From NCBI GenBank assembly GCA_023412655.1, contig JAEYNH010000215.1, positions 1 through 64,000 of the forward strand: a stretch of DNA of 64,000 nt. Reading direction: 5' to 3'. The position numbers were made by a program, and so were the translations under genes. Below are positions 12,517 through 21,561 of the stretch, piece after piece (positions within the stretch are counted from its first letter, which is position 1; each line of letters opens with the position of its first letter). This DNA comes from Pseudomonadota bacterium (GTDB taxonomy: Bacteria > Pseudomonadota > Alphaproteobacteria > Caulobacterales > Caulobacteraceae). Below the pieces are notes generated by a model. It was not told where the DNA came from, searched no databases, and saw nothing but the letters and a program-made list of their open reading frames with translations.

Positions 12517-12534
12517 TCAACTGGCCCTTGTCCG

Positions 12535-12572
12535 CCCACGCCGGGCTCCGCACGTTCGGGGCCTGGCGTGGG
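12535..12572 (+). terminator. 16-bp hairpin between serA and the GST gene
   Basis: Arms 12535-12550 and 12557-12572 pair over all 16 positions, 14 Watson-Crick and two G-U, around the loop CACGTT. It starts 18 nt after serA. No T run follows. The last bases of the 3' arm form the first Gs of the ribosome site GGGAGG of the next gene, so the structure may end serA transcription, limit translation of the next gene, or both. Confidence 0.6.
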
Positions 12573-12582
12573 AGGACGCACC

Positions 12583-13320
12583 ATGAGGATCATCGGCTCG
12601 TACGTCTCGCCGTACGTCCGCAAGGTTCTGGCTGTGCTCGAGCTGAAGGGCCTGGCCTATGAGATCGATCCGATCACGCCCTTCTACGGCGATGACGACT
12701 TCGGCCGGCTAAGCCCGCTGCGCCGCATTCCGGTGCTCGTGGACGGCGACCTGACCCTCCGCGATTCATCGGTGATCTGCGCCTACCTGGACGAGGCTTA
12801 CCCGTCTCCGCCGATGCTGCCGGCCTCGCCGAAGGACCGCGCCCACGCGCGCTGGCTGGAGGAGTTCGCCGACACCCGGCTGGGCGACGTTTTCATCTGG
12901 GGCCTGTTCTATCAGAAGGTCGTCTATCCCATCGTCTGGAAGAGGCCGGGCGATACGGCGCGCATCGAGAAGATGCTGACAACCGAAATCCCCGCGGCCC
13001 TCGACTATCTGGAGAGCGAACTGCCGCGGGACGGCTTCCTGTTCGGCGAGATCGGCCTCGCCGACATCTCCCTGGCCAGCTTCTTCCGCAACGCCGCCTA
13101 CGCCGGCTTCGAACCCGACGCCGCGCGCTGGCCAAGGACGGCTGCTTTCGCGGCCCGCGCCCTCGGCCATCCCGTCTTCCAGGCGCTTGCCGTCTTCGAG
13201 CAGGCGCAGATCCGGAGCAGTCCCGGCGGCCGCCGCGCCGCCCTGCTGGAGGCCGGCGCCCCGCTCACCGCAGACACGCTGATGACCAGCACGCCGCGTC
13301 CGGGCGTGATGGACCTTTAG
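12583..13320 (+). CDS. Glutathione S-transferase family protein
   Basis: 245-aa two-domain GST. The thioredoxin-like N-terminal domain shows GSYVSPYVRKVLAVLELKG (Ser6-type active site region), cis-proline RIPVLVDG and the glutathione-carboxylate motif DSSVICAYL. The helical C-terminal domain runs from about residue 85 with GEIGLADISLASFF as N-capping region. A GGAGG at 12571-12575 fixes the ATG at 12583. The stop overlaps by 4 nt that of the convergent MoaD-like gene. Substrate unknown; probably detoxification or stress. Confidence 0.92.
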   Translation: MRIIGSYVSPYVRKVLAVLELKGLAYEIDPITPFYGDDDFGRLSPLRRIPVLVDGDLTLRDSSVICAYLDEAYPSPPMLPASPKDRAHARWLEEFADTRLGDVFIWGLFYQKVVYPIVWKRPGDTARIEKMLTTEIPAALDYLESELPRDGFLFGEIGLADISLASFFRNAAYAGFEPDAARWPRTAAFAARALGHPVFQALAVFEQAQIRSSPGGRRAALLEAGAPLTADTLMTSTPRPGVMDL

Positions 13321-13592
13321 CCACCCGAAAGCGCGCCGAAGATCAGCAGTTCCTCGCCGGCCCTGAGCGGTCGGTCGACCTCGCGGGTTTCGTCTTGGCC
13401 CACGAACAGCCGCATGTGCCGGCGCACGCGGTCCTGCTCGTCGATGACCCGGAACTTCAGGCCGGGATAGGCGCGGTCCAGGTCATCCAGAACCTGTCCG
13501 ACCGTGGCCCCCGCCGCGATCACGCGTGTGACCCCGCCGGTGTAGGCGGTGAGCTGGGAGGGGATGAAGACCGGAATCGTCGGCGGGGTCAT
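13317..13592 (-). CDS. MoaD/ThiS family ubiquitin-like protein
   Basis: 91-aa beta-grasp protein beginning MTPPTIPVFIPSQL and ending in GALSGG. The C-terminal Gly-Gly is the residue pair that MoaD and ThiS use for adenylation and thiocarboxylate formation, and the segment EELLIFGALSGG is the family end. Its ATG overlaps the TGA of the BNR-repeat gene upstream (ATGA at 13589-13592), so the two are translationally coupled. No MoaE, ThiG or E1-like enzyme is nearby, so a role in molybdopterin or thiamine synthesis is not supported by context; it may be a dedicated sulfur carrier or protein modifier. Confidence 0.88.
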   Translation of the reverse strand: MTPPTIPVFIPSQLTAYTGGVTRVIAAGATVGQVLDDLDRAYPGLKFRVIDEQDRVRRHMRLFVGQDETREVDRPLRAGEELLIFGALSGG

Positions 13593-14710
13593 GGGGCGGG
13601 CGCCGCCACGACGGAGTAGATCTCAGGCAGGTGGGCGCAGATCTGACGCCAGCTGCCGCCCTCGTTGCTGCTGGCCCACAGCTCGCCGCCCGTGGTTCCG
13701 AGGTAGAGGCCCTGCGGTTCGGCGCGGTCGCCGCAGAACGCCTGGCGCTTGACCGTGAACCAGCCTTGCTCACTCGGAAAGCCGCGATCCTGCCGCTCCC
13801 AGGAAGCCCCGCCATCTCGCGTCCGGTACACGGCCGGCTTGCCGCCGGGGCTTACCCGCGGCCAGACGTCCGTGCCATCCATGGGGAACACCCAGGCGGT
13901 CTGATCGCAGCGGGCGTGCGGGACGATGGAGAAGCCGATGTCGCCCACCTCTGGCGGCATGGCGCGGCCGATCCGCTCCCAGCGCTCGCCGGGCCGGTCC
14001 AATCGGTAGATGCCGCAGTGGTTCTGCTGCCAGATGCGGTCAGGATTGGTGGGCGCAAGGGCGATCTGATGGGTGTCCTGGCCATATTCCGGATAGGGAT
14101 CGGGCAGGAAGTTCGCTTCGACGTCCTGGTTCAGGGGCCGCCAAGTGGCGCCCTGGTCGGTGGTTTCCAGCACCCCGGCTGAACAGGTGGCCAGGTACAT
14201 GTGGGCCGGGTCCCGGGGATCGATGGCGATGCCGGCCACGATGGCTCCGTCCGGCGTGCCGCCCTCAGGCGGGAGCCAGTCGAGGATGTTCGGGTGTTCG
14301 TTCAGCCCGGTCACGCTCTGCCAGGTGTCGCCGTTGTCGGCGCTGCGGAACAGGGCCGGCGGCGAGGTGGCGGCCCACCAGACGCCGGGTTCGTCGGCGT
14401 GGCCGGGCTCCAGCCAGAAGGTGTGGTTCACCGACCGGCCGTGCGGCTCGCCCTTGGGAAAGGCGGGCGGAGCCTTGGCCTCGGCCCAGCTCGCGCCGCC
14501 GTCGAGAGAGCGCAGGATTGTCGGGCCAAGGTGACCGGTGGAGGCGGCCATGAGCAGGACGTTCGGGTCGCGCGGGTCGGCTACGAAGTGGTTGATGATC
14601 TGGCCCAGGAACAACGGGCCGGTGGTGCGCCAGGCGTCCCGGTTGGGGTCGCTCGTCAGGATCCAGGCCCCCTTACGGGTCCCCACAAGCAGCTGAACGG
14701 CCTTGGTCAT
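13589..14710 (-). CDS. BNR/sialidase-like beta-propeller protein
   Basis: 373 aa with several Asp-box repeats (SLDGGASW, SADNGDTWQS, TTDQGATW, TRDGGASWERQ, SNEGGSWRQ), the signature of BNR beta-propellers such as sialidases and photosystem assembly factor Ycf48. There is no signal peptide (MTKAVQLLVGTRKGAWILTSD), so it is probably cytosolic, unusual for a true sialidase, and no catalytic sialidase set was recognised. A GGGAGGAG site precedes the ATG. It is co-translated with the downstream MoaD-like gene. Database titles of exo-alpha-sialidase for such proteins should not be trusted; function unknown. Confidence 0.88.
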   Translation of the reverse strand: MTKAVQLLVGTRKGAWILTSDPNRDAWRTTGPLFLGQIINHFVADPRDPNVLLMAASTGHLGPTILRSLDGGASWAEAKAPPAFPKGEPHGRSVNHTFWLEPGHADEPGVWWAATSPPALFRSADNGDTWQSVTGLNEHPNILDWLPPEGGTPDGAIVAGIAIDPRDPAHMYLATCSAGVLETTDQGATWRPLNQDVEANFLPDPYPEYGQDTHQIALAPTNPDRIWQQNHCGIYRLDRPGERWERIGRAMPPEVGDIGFSIVPHARCDQTAWVFPMDGTDVWPRVSPGGKPAVYRTRDGGASWERQDRGFPSEQGWFTVKRQAFCGDRAEPQGLYLGTTGGELWASSNEGGSWRQICAHLPEIYSVVAAPAP

Positions 14711-14831
14711 GCGGTCTCCTCCCGGCCGAAGGACGAACGATAACTTCGGTATCCGACAGCGTCAGGGGAAATCCCTGCGGCGCTCAGGCGCGGAGTCGTG
14801 CGCAACCTTGACTCCCCGCAACGGGTTATGA

Positions 14832-14846
14832 GAACAAAAATGGAAC
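14832..14846 (+). promoter_or_regulatory. LexA operator (SOS box) of the imuAB-dnaE2 operon
   Basis: Exact GAAC-N7-GAAC (reverse complement of GTTC-N7-GTTC), the LexA site of alphaproteobacteria, 18 nt before the imuA start. LexA should repress the operon until DNA damage. Confidence 0.93.
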
Positions 14847-14864
14847 GAAAGGAGTCCCTGAGCC

Positions 14865-15662
14865 ATGTCCGATTTTCGCGGCAAGCAGCTCGCTGCGCTG
14901 CAGGCGAAGATCGCCGCCCTTGAGGCGACAGGCCGGCGGGACGCGGGGCGCCTGCCCTTTGGAACCCCTGAAATTGATAGCTGCCTTCCCGGCGGCGGTC
15001 TGCCGTTGGGGCGGTGGCACGAGGTCGCAGGCAGCGGCATGGAGACGGAAACCGGCGCTGCTCCGGCGGCCTTCGCCGCCCTGATCGCAAAGCCCCTGGC
15101 GTATCGGGGCGAGGCCGTCTGGGTCATGCGGCGGGACGACCTCTGGGCTCCTGGCCTGACCGGTCTGGGCTTTCCGGCAGAGCGCCTGATCTGCGTTTGC
15201 GCCAAGGACGACGCCGATGTGCTTTCGGTGGCGGAGGACGCTCTGGCCACCCCGGGGGTGGCCTGTGTCTTCGCCGAGGCGGAAGAGGTCGACCTCACAG
15301 CCGGACGCCGGCTGCAGCTCGCCTGCGAACGGCGCGGGGCCACGGGTTTCGTGCTGCGCCGCCGGCCCTATGGCGGCGCCCGCCCCGAGGCGGGAGGTTC
15401 CGCGGCCACGACCCGCTGGCGGATCACCTCCGCCCCATCCGCCCTGGTGGCGAACCTCTACCTGGGCCCACCGCGGTTCCAGGCCGTGCTTGAGCGCTGC
15501 CGGGGCGGGCGGACCGGCGCGTGGATCCTGGAAGCTTCGGAGGCCTATTCCCCAACCCTTTGCGAGGAGGCAGGCGATGTCGCGCATCCTCTGCGCCTGG
15601 TCGCCCCTGTGGGCGATCGCGAACTGGCGCCGGCGACACACCGGATCCGGCGCGCCGCCTGA
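14865..15662 (+). CDS. imuA: ImuA, RecA-like component of the SOS mutasome
   Basis: 265-aa RecA/SulA-related protein that works with ImuB and DnaE2 in damage-induced mutagenesis. The segment LPFGTPEIDSCLPGGGLPLGRWHEVAG resembles the RecA N-terminal core, but the Walker A region is degenerate, as expected for ImuA. An SOS box lies 18 nt upstream and GGAG precedes the ATG. imuB starts inside its 3' end with an 86-nt overlap. ImuA function is known from Caulobacter; assignment here rests on sequence and operon order. Confidence 0.93.
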   Translation: MSDFRGKQLAALQAKIAALEATGRRDAGRLPFGTPEIDSCLPGGGLPLGRWHEVAGSGMETETGAAPAAFAALIAKPLAYRGEAVWVMRRDDLWAPGLTGLGFPAERLICVCAKDDADVLSVAEDALATPGVACVFAEAEEVDLTAGRRLQLACERRGATGFVLRRRPYGGARPEAGGSAATTRWRITSAPSALVANLYLGPPRFQAVLERCRGGRTGAWILEASEAYSPTLCEEAGDVAHPLRLVAPVGDRELAPATHRIRRAA

Positions 15663-17151
15663 GGACGCCGATCCTGAAACCGAAGGGCGGGAAGCCTCGG
15701 GACCCTTCGCCCTCATCGAGACCGTTGCGGGGGTGCGCCGGCTGCATGCCGTCGATCCCGCGGCCATGGCGCAGGGGCTGTTCGTCGGTCAGAAGGTCAC
15801 GGACGCCAAGGCCCTGGTTCCGGACCTGACGACCGCCGAGGCCGAACCGGAGGCCGACACCCGCGCCCTTGCCGAACTGGTGGACTGGTGCGTCCGCTTC
15901 TCTCCGGCCGTGGCTCCGGACCCGCCGGATGGCCTGTTCCTTGACATCACCGGGGTCTCGCACCTCTGGGGCGGGGAGGCCGCGATGATGGCGGACCTGC
16001 GCCACCGCCTGAACCGCAACGGCCTGCCCTTCCGGCTGGCCATCGCCGACACCCCCGGCGCGGCCTGGGCCATCGCTCATTTCGGGAAGGACGGGGCCAT
16101 CGCCCCGCCGGGCGGGCACAAGGCCCTGCTCGCACCCCTGCCGCCCGCGGCCCTGCGCCTGGAGCCCGAGGCCGTCGCCCAGCTCCAGCGCCTGGGCCTT
16201 CGCCGGTCAGGACAGCTCATGGAAATCCCGCGCGCGCCGTTGGGCCGGCGCTTCGGCGCCCACACCCTGATGCGGATCGACCAGGCGCTGGGTCGCTGGG
16301 GCGAAGCCCTGGCCTTCCGGCGCCCGCCCACGCCCTGGATGGAGCGGCTGGCCTTCTTAGAGCCGATCAGCGCCCCTGAGGACATGGGGCGGGTCACGGC
16401 GGATGTCTGCGCCCGCCTTTGCGCCCGGCTGGAGGCTCATGGCCGCGGCGCCCGGCGCTTCGAGGTGGGCTTCTGCCGCGTGGACGGGAAGACACCTTCC
16501 ATCAATGTCGGCCTTGCCGTTCCGGGGCGCGACGCCGTTCGTATCGCCAAGCTGCTTGCGCCCAAGGTCGAGGGCGTCGATCCAGGTTTTGGGGTGGATG
16601 CGGTGCTGGCCTGGGCGCACCAGGTCGAGGCGGTCCGCGGTCGCCAGGGCGATGCCCTGGGCGGCCTCACGCCGGCTCCCGAGGATGGCCTGATCCCGCT
16701 GGTGGACCGGCTGGCCAATCGGCTGGGGGCGGACAGGGTCTGGCGCGCGGCGCCGGTGGAAAGCCATGTGCCTGAACGGGCGGTGCGCCGGACGCCCGTC
16801 CTTGGCGAAGGCGCGCCTGGGGCCGCGTCCTGGGATCCCGAGACCCCGCGCCCGCTGCGCCTCTTCCGCCGGCCCGAACTTCTGGAGCAGGTGTTCGCCG
16901 TCGCCCCGGACGAGCCGCCGAAGCAGTTCCGCTGGCGGGGCCGGATCCATCAGGTGCGGCACGCCGAGGGCCCTGAACGCATCGGCGAGGAGTGGTGGCG
17001 GCGGGACATCGGCGATGTCTCCATCGCCCAGGTCCGCGACTACTACCGCGTCGAGGACCAGGACGGTGGACGCTTCTGGGTCTTCCGCGCCGGCCTCTAT
17101 GGCGACCCCCAAACCCCGCCGAAGTGGTGGCTTCACGGGCTGTTCGGATGA
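15577..17151 (+). CDS. imuB: ImuB, inactive Y-family polymerase-like adaptor
   Basis: 524-aa protein of the Y-family fold that links DnaE2 to the sliding clamp and lacks polymerase catalytic acids. The start at 15577 ([17 protein letters not shown]) has GAGGAGG 6-13 nt upstream and overlaps imuA by 86 nt. Palm and fingers sequence is seen around [20 protein letters not shown] and [15 protein letters not shown], and the C-terminal region ends in the conserved [31 protein letters not shown]. The stop overlaps the dnaE2 start (ATGA), so the three genes are coupled. Confidence 0.93.
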   Translation: MSRILCAWSPLWAIANWRRRHTGSGAPPEDADPETEGREASGPFALIETVAGVRRLHAVDPAAMAQGLFVGQKVTDAKALVPDLTTAEAEPEADTRALAELVDWCVRFSPAVAPDPPDGLFLDITGVSHLWGGEAAMMADLRHRLNRNGLPFRLAIADTPGAAWAIAHFGKDGAIAPPGGHKALLAPLPPAALRLEPEAVAQLQRLGLRRSGQLMEIPRAPLGRRFGAHTLMRIDQALGRWGEALAFRRPPTPWMERLAFLEPISAPEDMGRVTADVCARLCARLEAHGRGARRFEVGFCRVDGKTPSINVGLAVPGRDAVRIAKLLAPKVEGVDPGFGVDAVLAWAHQVEAVRGRQGDALGGLTPAPEDGLIPLVDRLANRLGADRVWRAAPVESHVPERAVRRTPVLGEGAPGAASWDPETPRPLRLFRRPELLEQVFAVAPDEPPKQFRWRGRIHQVRHAEGPERIGEEWWRRDIGDVSIAQVRDYYRVEDQDGGRFWVFRAGLYGDPQTPPKWWLHGLFG

Positions 17152-20100
17152 CCCGCTACGCCGAGCTGCAGACCACCACCAACTTCTCGTTCCTCAAGGG
17201 AGCCTCGCATCCGCACGAGCTGGTGGCCGGCGCCGATGCCCTGGGGATCGAGGCGATCGGAATCTGCGACCGCAACAGCCTGGCCGGCGTCGTCCGCGCC
17301 TGGTCGACCATGCAGCAGTTGCGCGTCGGCGGCTCCGCCATTCGGGCGCTGACGGGCTGTCGCCTCGACTTCTCCGACGGCACGCCCAGCCTGCTCGTCT
17401 ATCCGTCCGACCGGGAGGCTTACGGCCGCCTCACGCGCCTGCTCACTGTGGGCCAACGCCGTTCCCCGAAGGGCGAGTGCGACCTGCGCTGGAACGACTT
17501 CCTGGACCATGCCGAAGGACAGCTGGTCCTTGTGGCGCCTCCTGATCGCCTGGACGAGGCTTTCGAAGCCCGGCTGCGGCGGATCGCGGGCGAACTGCCG
17601 GACGTCTGGCTGGCCGCCGCTCGCCGCTATCATGCCCGCGACCTGAAACGGCTGGCCCATCTGGCCGCCCTGGCGCGTGAGCACGGGGCGCCCATGGTCG
17701 CCGTGAATGACGTCCTCTACCACGGTCCCGAACGGCGGCCCCTGCAGGACGTGGTCACCTGTATCGCCGAGGGCTGCGCCGTCCCTGACGCCGGCCACCG
17801 CCTGCAGGCCAATGCCGAGCGGCACCTCAAGTCGCCCGCCGAGATGGCCCGGCTGTTCGCCAAGTTCCCCGGGGCGGTGGAGCGAAGCACCGAGATCGTC
17901 GACCGCATTGGCTTCGACCTCTCCCAACTCCGCTATGAATACCCGGACGAGCCGGTGCCTCCGGGCGACACGGCCATGCACCACCTCCGCCGCCTGACCT
18001 GGCAGGGGGCGCAGCATCGTTTCGCGAAGGGGCTGCGGCGAAAGGAGCGTCGCACGCTAAAGCGCGAGCTCGACCTGATCGAGAAGCTCGGCTTCGCCAA
18101 CTACTTCCTGACGGTCCACGACATCGTCGCCTGGGCCAGGGGGCAGGGCATCCTCTGTCAGGGGCGCGGCTCGGCCGCCAATTCCTGCGTCTGTTTCTCC
18201 TTGGGGATCACGGCGGTGGATCCAACCAAGGATGATCAGGACCTGCTCTTTTCCCGCTTCATCTCGGAGAAGCGCGGTGAGCCGCCCGACATCGATGTCG
18301 ACTTCGAGCACGCGCGGCGAGAGGAGGTGATGCAGTACGTCTACGATCGGTACTCCCGGGACCGGGCGGCGATCGTGGCCACGGTGATCCACTACCGTCC
18401 GCGCATGGCCATCCGCCAGGTGGGCAAGGCCCTGGGTCTGACCGAGGACGTCACCGCAGCCCTCGCGAACACGGTCTGGGGCAGCTACGGCGACGGCGTG
18501 CCTGATACCCACATCCGCCAGGCGGGGCTCGATCCGGACGCACCGGAGATCCGCCGCGCGACCAGCCTGGCCCAACAGCTGCTGGGCTTCCCGCGCCATC
18601 TGTCTCAGCACGTCGGCGGCTATGTGCTGACCAAACGGCGGCTGGACGAGACCGTCCCTATCGGCAACGCGGCCATGAAGGACCGCACCTTCATCGAGTG
18701 GGACAAGGACGACATCGACGCCCTGGGCCTGATGAAGGTCGATATCCTGGCTCTCGGCATGCTCACGGCGCTGAAGAAGAGCCTCGACCTGCTGGGGATG
18801 ACGGACATCACCGAGATCCCGCAGGAAGATTCAGCGGTCTACGACATGCTCTGCAAGGCGGACTCGGTGGGCGTCTTCCAGGTGGAGAGCCGGGCTCAGA
18901 TGTCCATGCTCCCGAGGCTCAAGCCTCGGCGGTTCTACGACCTGGTGATCGAGGTGGCGATCGTCCGGCCCGGACCGATCCAGGGCGACATGGTGCACCC
19001 CTATCTGAAGCGCCGCGCCAACCCCAAAAGCGTCATCTATCCATGCCCCGGCCCCGGCTACCCGCAGGGCGAATTGAAAGCCATCCTAAAGAAGACCCTG
19101 GGGGTGCCGCTCTTCCAGGAACAGGCCATGAAGGTCGCGATCATCGGCGCGGAGTTCTCGGACGATGACGCCGACGGCCTGCGCCGCTCCATGGCCACCT
19201 TCCGCAACATGGGCACCGTCGGCGAGTATGGGGTGAAGTTCTTCGAGGGCATGGTCCGGCGGGGCTACGACCCCGAGTTCGCCCGACGCTGCTTCCAGCA
19301 GATCGAGGGCTTCGGCTCCTATGGCTTCCCGGAAAGCCATGCGATCAGCTTCGCCATCCTTGTCTATGCCTCGGCCTGGGTGAAATGCCACCACCCGGAC
19401 GTCTTCCTGGTGTCGCTGCTGAACAGCCAGCCGATGGGCTTCTATCAGCCGGCCCAACTGGTCAGGGACGCCCGCGAACATGGGGTGGAGGTCCGGCCGC
19501 CCGACGTGATGGCCAGCGACTGGGACAGCACCCTCGAGCCCAAGGATGATCCCCGGGAGAGGTATCGGCCGGTGCGGCTTGGACTGCGGCAGATCAGGGG
19601 ACTGAAGACTGCGGAAGGCGAGGCGCTGGTGAGCGCGCGTCAGGCCGGCCTTCGGACCATCCAGGCCTTCGCCCGCCACCCGGGCGTCACGCGCCGCGCC
19701 TTGGAGTTGCTGGCCGAGGCCGACGCCTTCCGCAGCCTGGGCGTGGATCGGCGTGACGCCCTATGGACCGTGAAAGGCCTCACCGACGATTTCTCTACCG
19801 CCGCGCCCGCGCCCCTGCTCAAGCGCCAGAAGCTGAACGAGCCGCAGGTCCAACTGCCGTTCATGAGCGCCTCGCAGCACGTGGCGGAGGACTACCGAAC
19901 CACCAGCCTGTCGCTGAAGGCCCATCCCGTGAGCTTCTTCCGCGACCACCTCCAGGCCATGGGCGTGGTGCGCTGCGAGGCGTTGAAGGAGGTCCACGAT
20001 GGCAGGAAGCTGGCCGTCGGCGGCCTGGTCCTCGTGCGCCAGCGGCCGGGCACCGCCAAGGGGGTCGTCTTCCTGACGCTGGAAGACGAGACCGGCATCG

Positions 20101-20333
20101 CCAACATCGTGGTCTGGAGCAAGGCCTTCGAAGCCAACCGCCGCACGGTCATGGGCGCGTCCTTCCTGGTGGTGGAAGGGCAGGTGCAGAAGGAGGATGG
20201 TGTGGTCCATGTGGTGGCCCAAAGCTTCACGGACCTGTCTCATCGCCTGTCCGATCTGCGCGAGGACCAGACGCCCATCCAGGCCCACTCCAAGGTCAGC
20301 GGCCGCCTGATCCGCAGCCGCGACTTCCACTAA
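17148..20333 (+). CDS. dnaE2: Error-prone DNA polymerase DnaE2 (ImuC)
   Basis: 1061-aa C-family polymerase that does translesion synthesis with ImuA and ImuB. The N-terminal PHP domain begins [24 protein letters not shown], giving [12 protein letters not shown] in place of the replicative HVHSEYS-type opening, which marks DnaE2. The catalytic acids are in [17 protein letters not shown], followed by the finger motif GRGSAANS earlier and QHVGGYVLT later. An OB domain near the end ([27 protein letters not shown]) completes the usual order. The start is set by the ATGA overlap with imuB. The last gene of the SOS operon. Confidence 0.97.
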   Translation: MTRYAELQTTTNFSFLKGASHPHELVAGADALGIEAIGICDRNSLAGVVRAWSTMQQLRVGGSAIRALTGCRLDFSDGTPSLLVYPSDREAYGRLTRLLTVGQRRSPKGECDLRWNDFLDHAEGQLVLVAPPDRLDEAFEARLRRIAGELPDVWLAAARRYHARDLKRLAHLAALAREHGAPMVAVNDVLYHGPERRPLQDVVTCIAEGCAVPDAGHRLQANAERHLKSPAEMARLFAKFPGAVERSTEIVDRIGFDLSQLRYEYPDEPVPPGDTAMHHLRRLTWQGAQHRFAKGLRRKERRTLKRELDLIEKLGFANYFLTVHDIVAWARGQGILCQGRGSAANSCVCFSLGITAVDPTKDDQDLLFSRFISEKRGEPPDIDVDFEHARREEVMQYVYDRYSRDRAAIVATVIHYRPRMAIRQVGKALGLTEDVTAALANTVWGSYGDGVPDTHIRQAGLDPDAPEIRRATSLAQQLLGFPRHLSQHVGGYVLTKRRLDETVPIGNAAMKDRTFIEWDKDDIDALGLMKVDILALGMLTALKKSLDLLGMTDITEIPQEDSAVYDMLCKADSVGVFQVESRAQMSMLPRLKPRRFYDLVIEVAIVRPGPIQGDMVHPYLKRRANPKSVIYPCPGPGYPQGELKAILKKTLGVPLFQEQAMKVAIIGAEFSDDDADGLRRSMATFRNMGTVGEYGVKFFEGMVRRGYDPEFARRCFQQIEGFGSYGFPESHAISFAILVYASAWVKCHHPDVFLVSLLNSQPMGFYQPAQLVRDAREHGVEVRPPDVMASDWDSTLEPKDDPRERYRPVRLGLRQIRGLKTAEGEALVSARQAGLRTIQAFARHPGVTRRALELLAEADAFRSLGVDRRDALWTVKGLTDDFSTAAPAPLLKRQKLNEPQVQLPFMSASQHVAEDYRTTSLSLKAHPVSFFRDHLQAMGVVRCEALKEVHDGRKLAVGGLVLVRQRPGTAKGVVFLTLEDETGIANIVVWSKAFEANRRTVMGASFLVVEGQVQKEDGVVHVVAQSFTDLSHRLSDLREDQTPIQAHSKVSGRLIRSRDFH

Positions 20334-20348
20334 GGCCGCGCCCGCCCG

Positions 20349-21530
20349 TCAGTCGCCCTTGGGCGGCCCATCGCCATAGGCGTCCACCGCCTGGAGCGTC
20401 GCACTGATCAGCTCCCGCTCGATGCCCGAAAGCTCCGGGCGCCAGATGTCGAAGATCATCACCACCCGCAGGTGCTCGAGGTTGCGGTTCCAGGCCTCGT
20501 GCTCGATGGAATCGTCGAAGATGCAGCCCTGGCCCACGGTCCAGGGGCGGGTTTCGGAACCCACCCGCATGGCGCAGTCCGGCGGCACGATCAGCGGCAG
20601 GTGGCAAATGTAGCGCGCGTTCATGAAGCCGTGGTGCGGCGGGATGTGCGCGCCCGGCCGCAGCAGGGAGAACAGCACCGAAGGCGTCCGTCCCGGAATC
20701 CTGCACAGAGGGACGTGCTCCAGCGCCTTCATGGTCTGCGGGCAGCGGGCGGCGTTCTCGGCCACCACCTCCCCGTCCTTCCAGAGATAGAAGGCGCTCC
20801 ACGCCGGATTGCCCAACAGGCCCAGGTTGTCGAAGGTCGGGCGGCCTTCCACCGCCTCCACATAGGGTCGGAAGGCGGTGTCCTCCTCCAGCACCTCGAG
20901 CAGCTCGCCGCGGATGGCGTCCGTGGCGGCCTCCACCTTGGCCATCCAGGGGAAGTCGGCCCGCTCGGCCCATTCGATATTGGGCAGCTCCGGGTAGTAG
21001 AAATACATCGGCTGCTGCAGGTAGAGCTGGGTCCTGCCCAGCAGCAGGTCCAGCGCCTTGCGGGCCCGCCGCGCCTCGGGACTGTCGATCCCCCGCTGGG
21101 CAAGCTCGGCGCGCAGATGCGCCTCATAGGCCTGGGCATAGTCGGCCTGCACCCGCCGCGCACGCGCCACCTCGCCCTGCAGCCCGGGGTCCACCTGGCC
21201 GCTGTCGGCCAGCTTCACGACGGCGTTGTAGAAGGACGAGGCGCTCTTGGCCGCTCCCGCCGCCGCATAGCTGTCGGCCATCATCAGCAGCGCATGGGCG
21301 TTGCGAGGCTCGAGGGCGAGGGCCTTCTCAAGCGCGCCTCGCTCGGCGTCCCCGTCGCCGAGCGCCTTGTGGGCCATGGCCACACCGATCCACACCGCCC
21401 CGTTCGGCTGGCCGCCTTCGGTGATCTTCGAGAACAGCGCCAGGGCCTCGGCCGGTCGCCCCTCGCGCAGGGCCCGGCCGCCGTCGCGCCAGGCGGCTTG
21501 AAGGAGGGCGGGTTCGGAGATCGCTGTCAT
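20349..21530 (-). CDS. TPR-containing aspartyl/asparaginyl beta-hydroxylase family protein
   Basis: 393-aa protein. The N-terminal third (about residues 1-130) has TPR-like helix pairs (AEALALFSKITEGG, GDGDAERGALEKALALEPRNAHALLMMADSY). The C-terminal domain from about 180 is an Asp/Asn hydroxylase fold: SLLRPGAHIPPHHGFMNARYICHLPL with the metal His, then FDDSIEHEAWN with the second metal His and VVMIFDIWRPEL closing the jelly roll. Fe(II)/2-oxoglutarate hydroxylation is expected from the family. The bacterial substrate is unknown. It is convergent with dnaE2, 15 nt apart. Confidence 0.92.
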   Translation of the reverse strand: MTAISEPALLQAAWRDGGRALREGRPAEALALFSKITEGGQPNGAVWIGVAMAHKALGDGDAERGALEKALALEPRNAHALLMMADSYAAAGAAKSASSFYNAVVKLADSGQVDPGLQGEVARARRVQADYAQAYEAHLRAELAQRGIDSPEARRARKALDLLLGRTQLYLQQPMYFYYPELPNIEWAERADFPWMAKVEAATDAIRGELLEVLEEDTAFRPYVEAVEGRPTFDNLGLLGNPAWSAFYLWKDGEVVAENAARCPQTMKALEHVPLCRIPGRTPSVLFSLLRPGAHIPPHHGFMNARYICHLPLIVPPDCAMRVGSETRPWTVGQGCIFDDSIEHEAWNRNLEHLRVVMIFDIWRPELSGIERELISATLQAVDAYGDGPPKGD

Positions 21531-21561
21531 GTGAATTTCAGGCCCGATCCTGCGGAGAGGG

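Noticed and set aside
13589..14710. Annotation of the BNR-repeat protein as a sialidase
   Set aside because: Asp-boxes are present but no signal peptide or recognisable catalytic Arg triad; the propeller fold alone does not support that activity.
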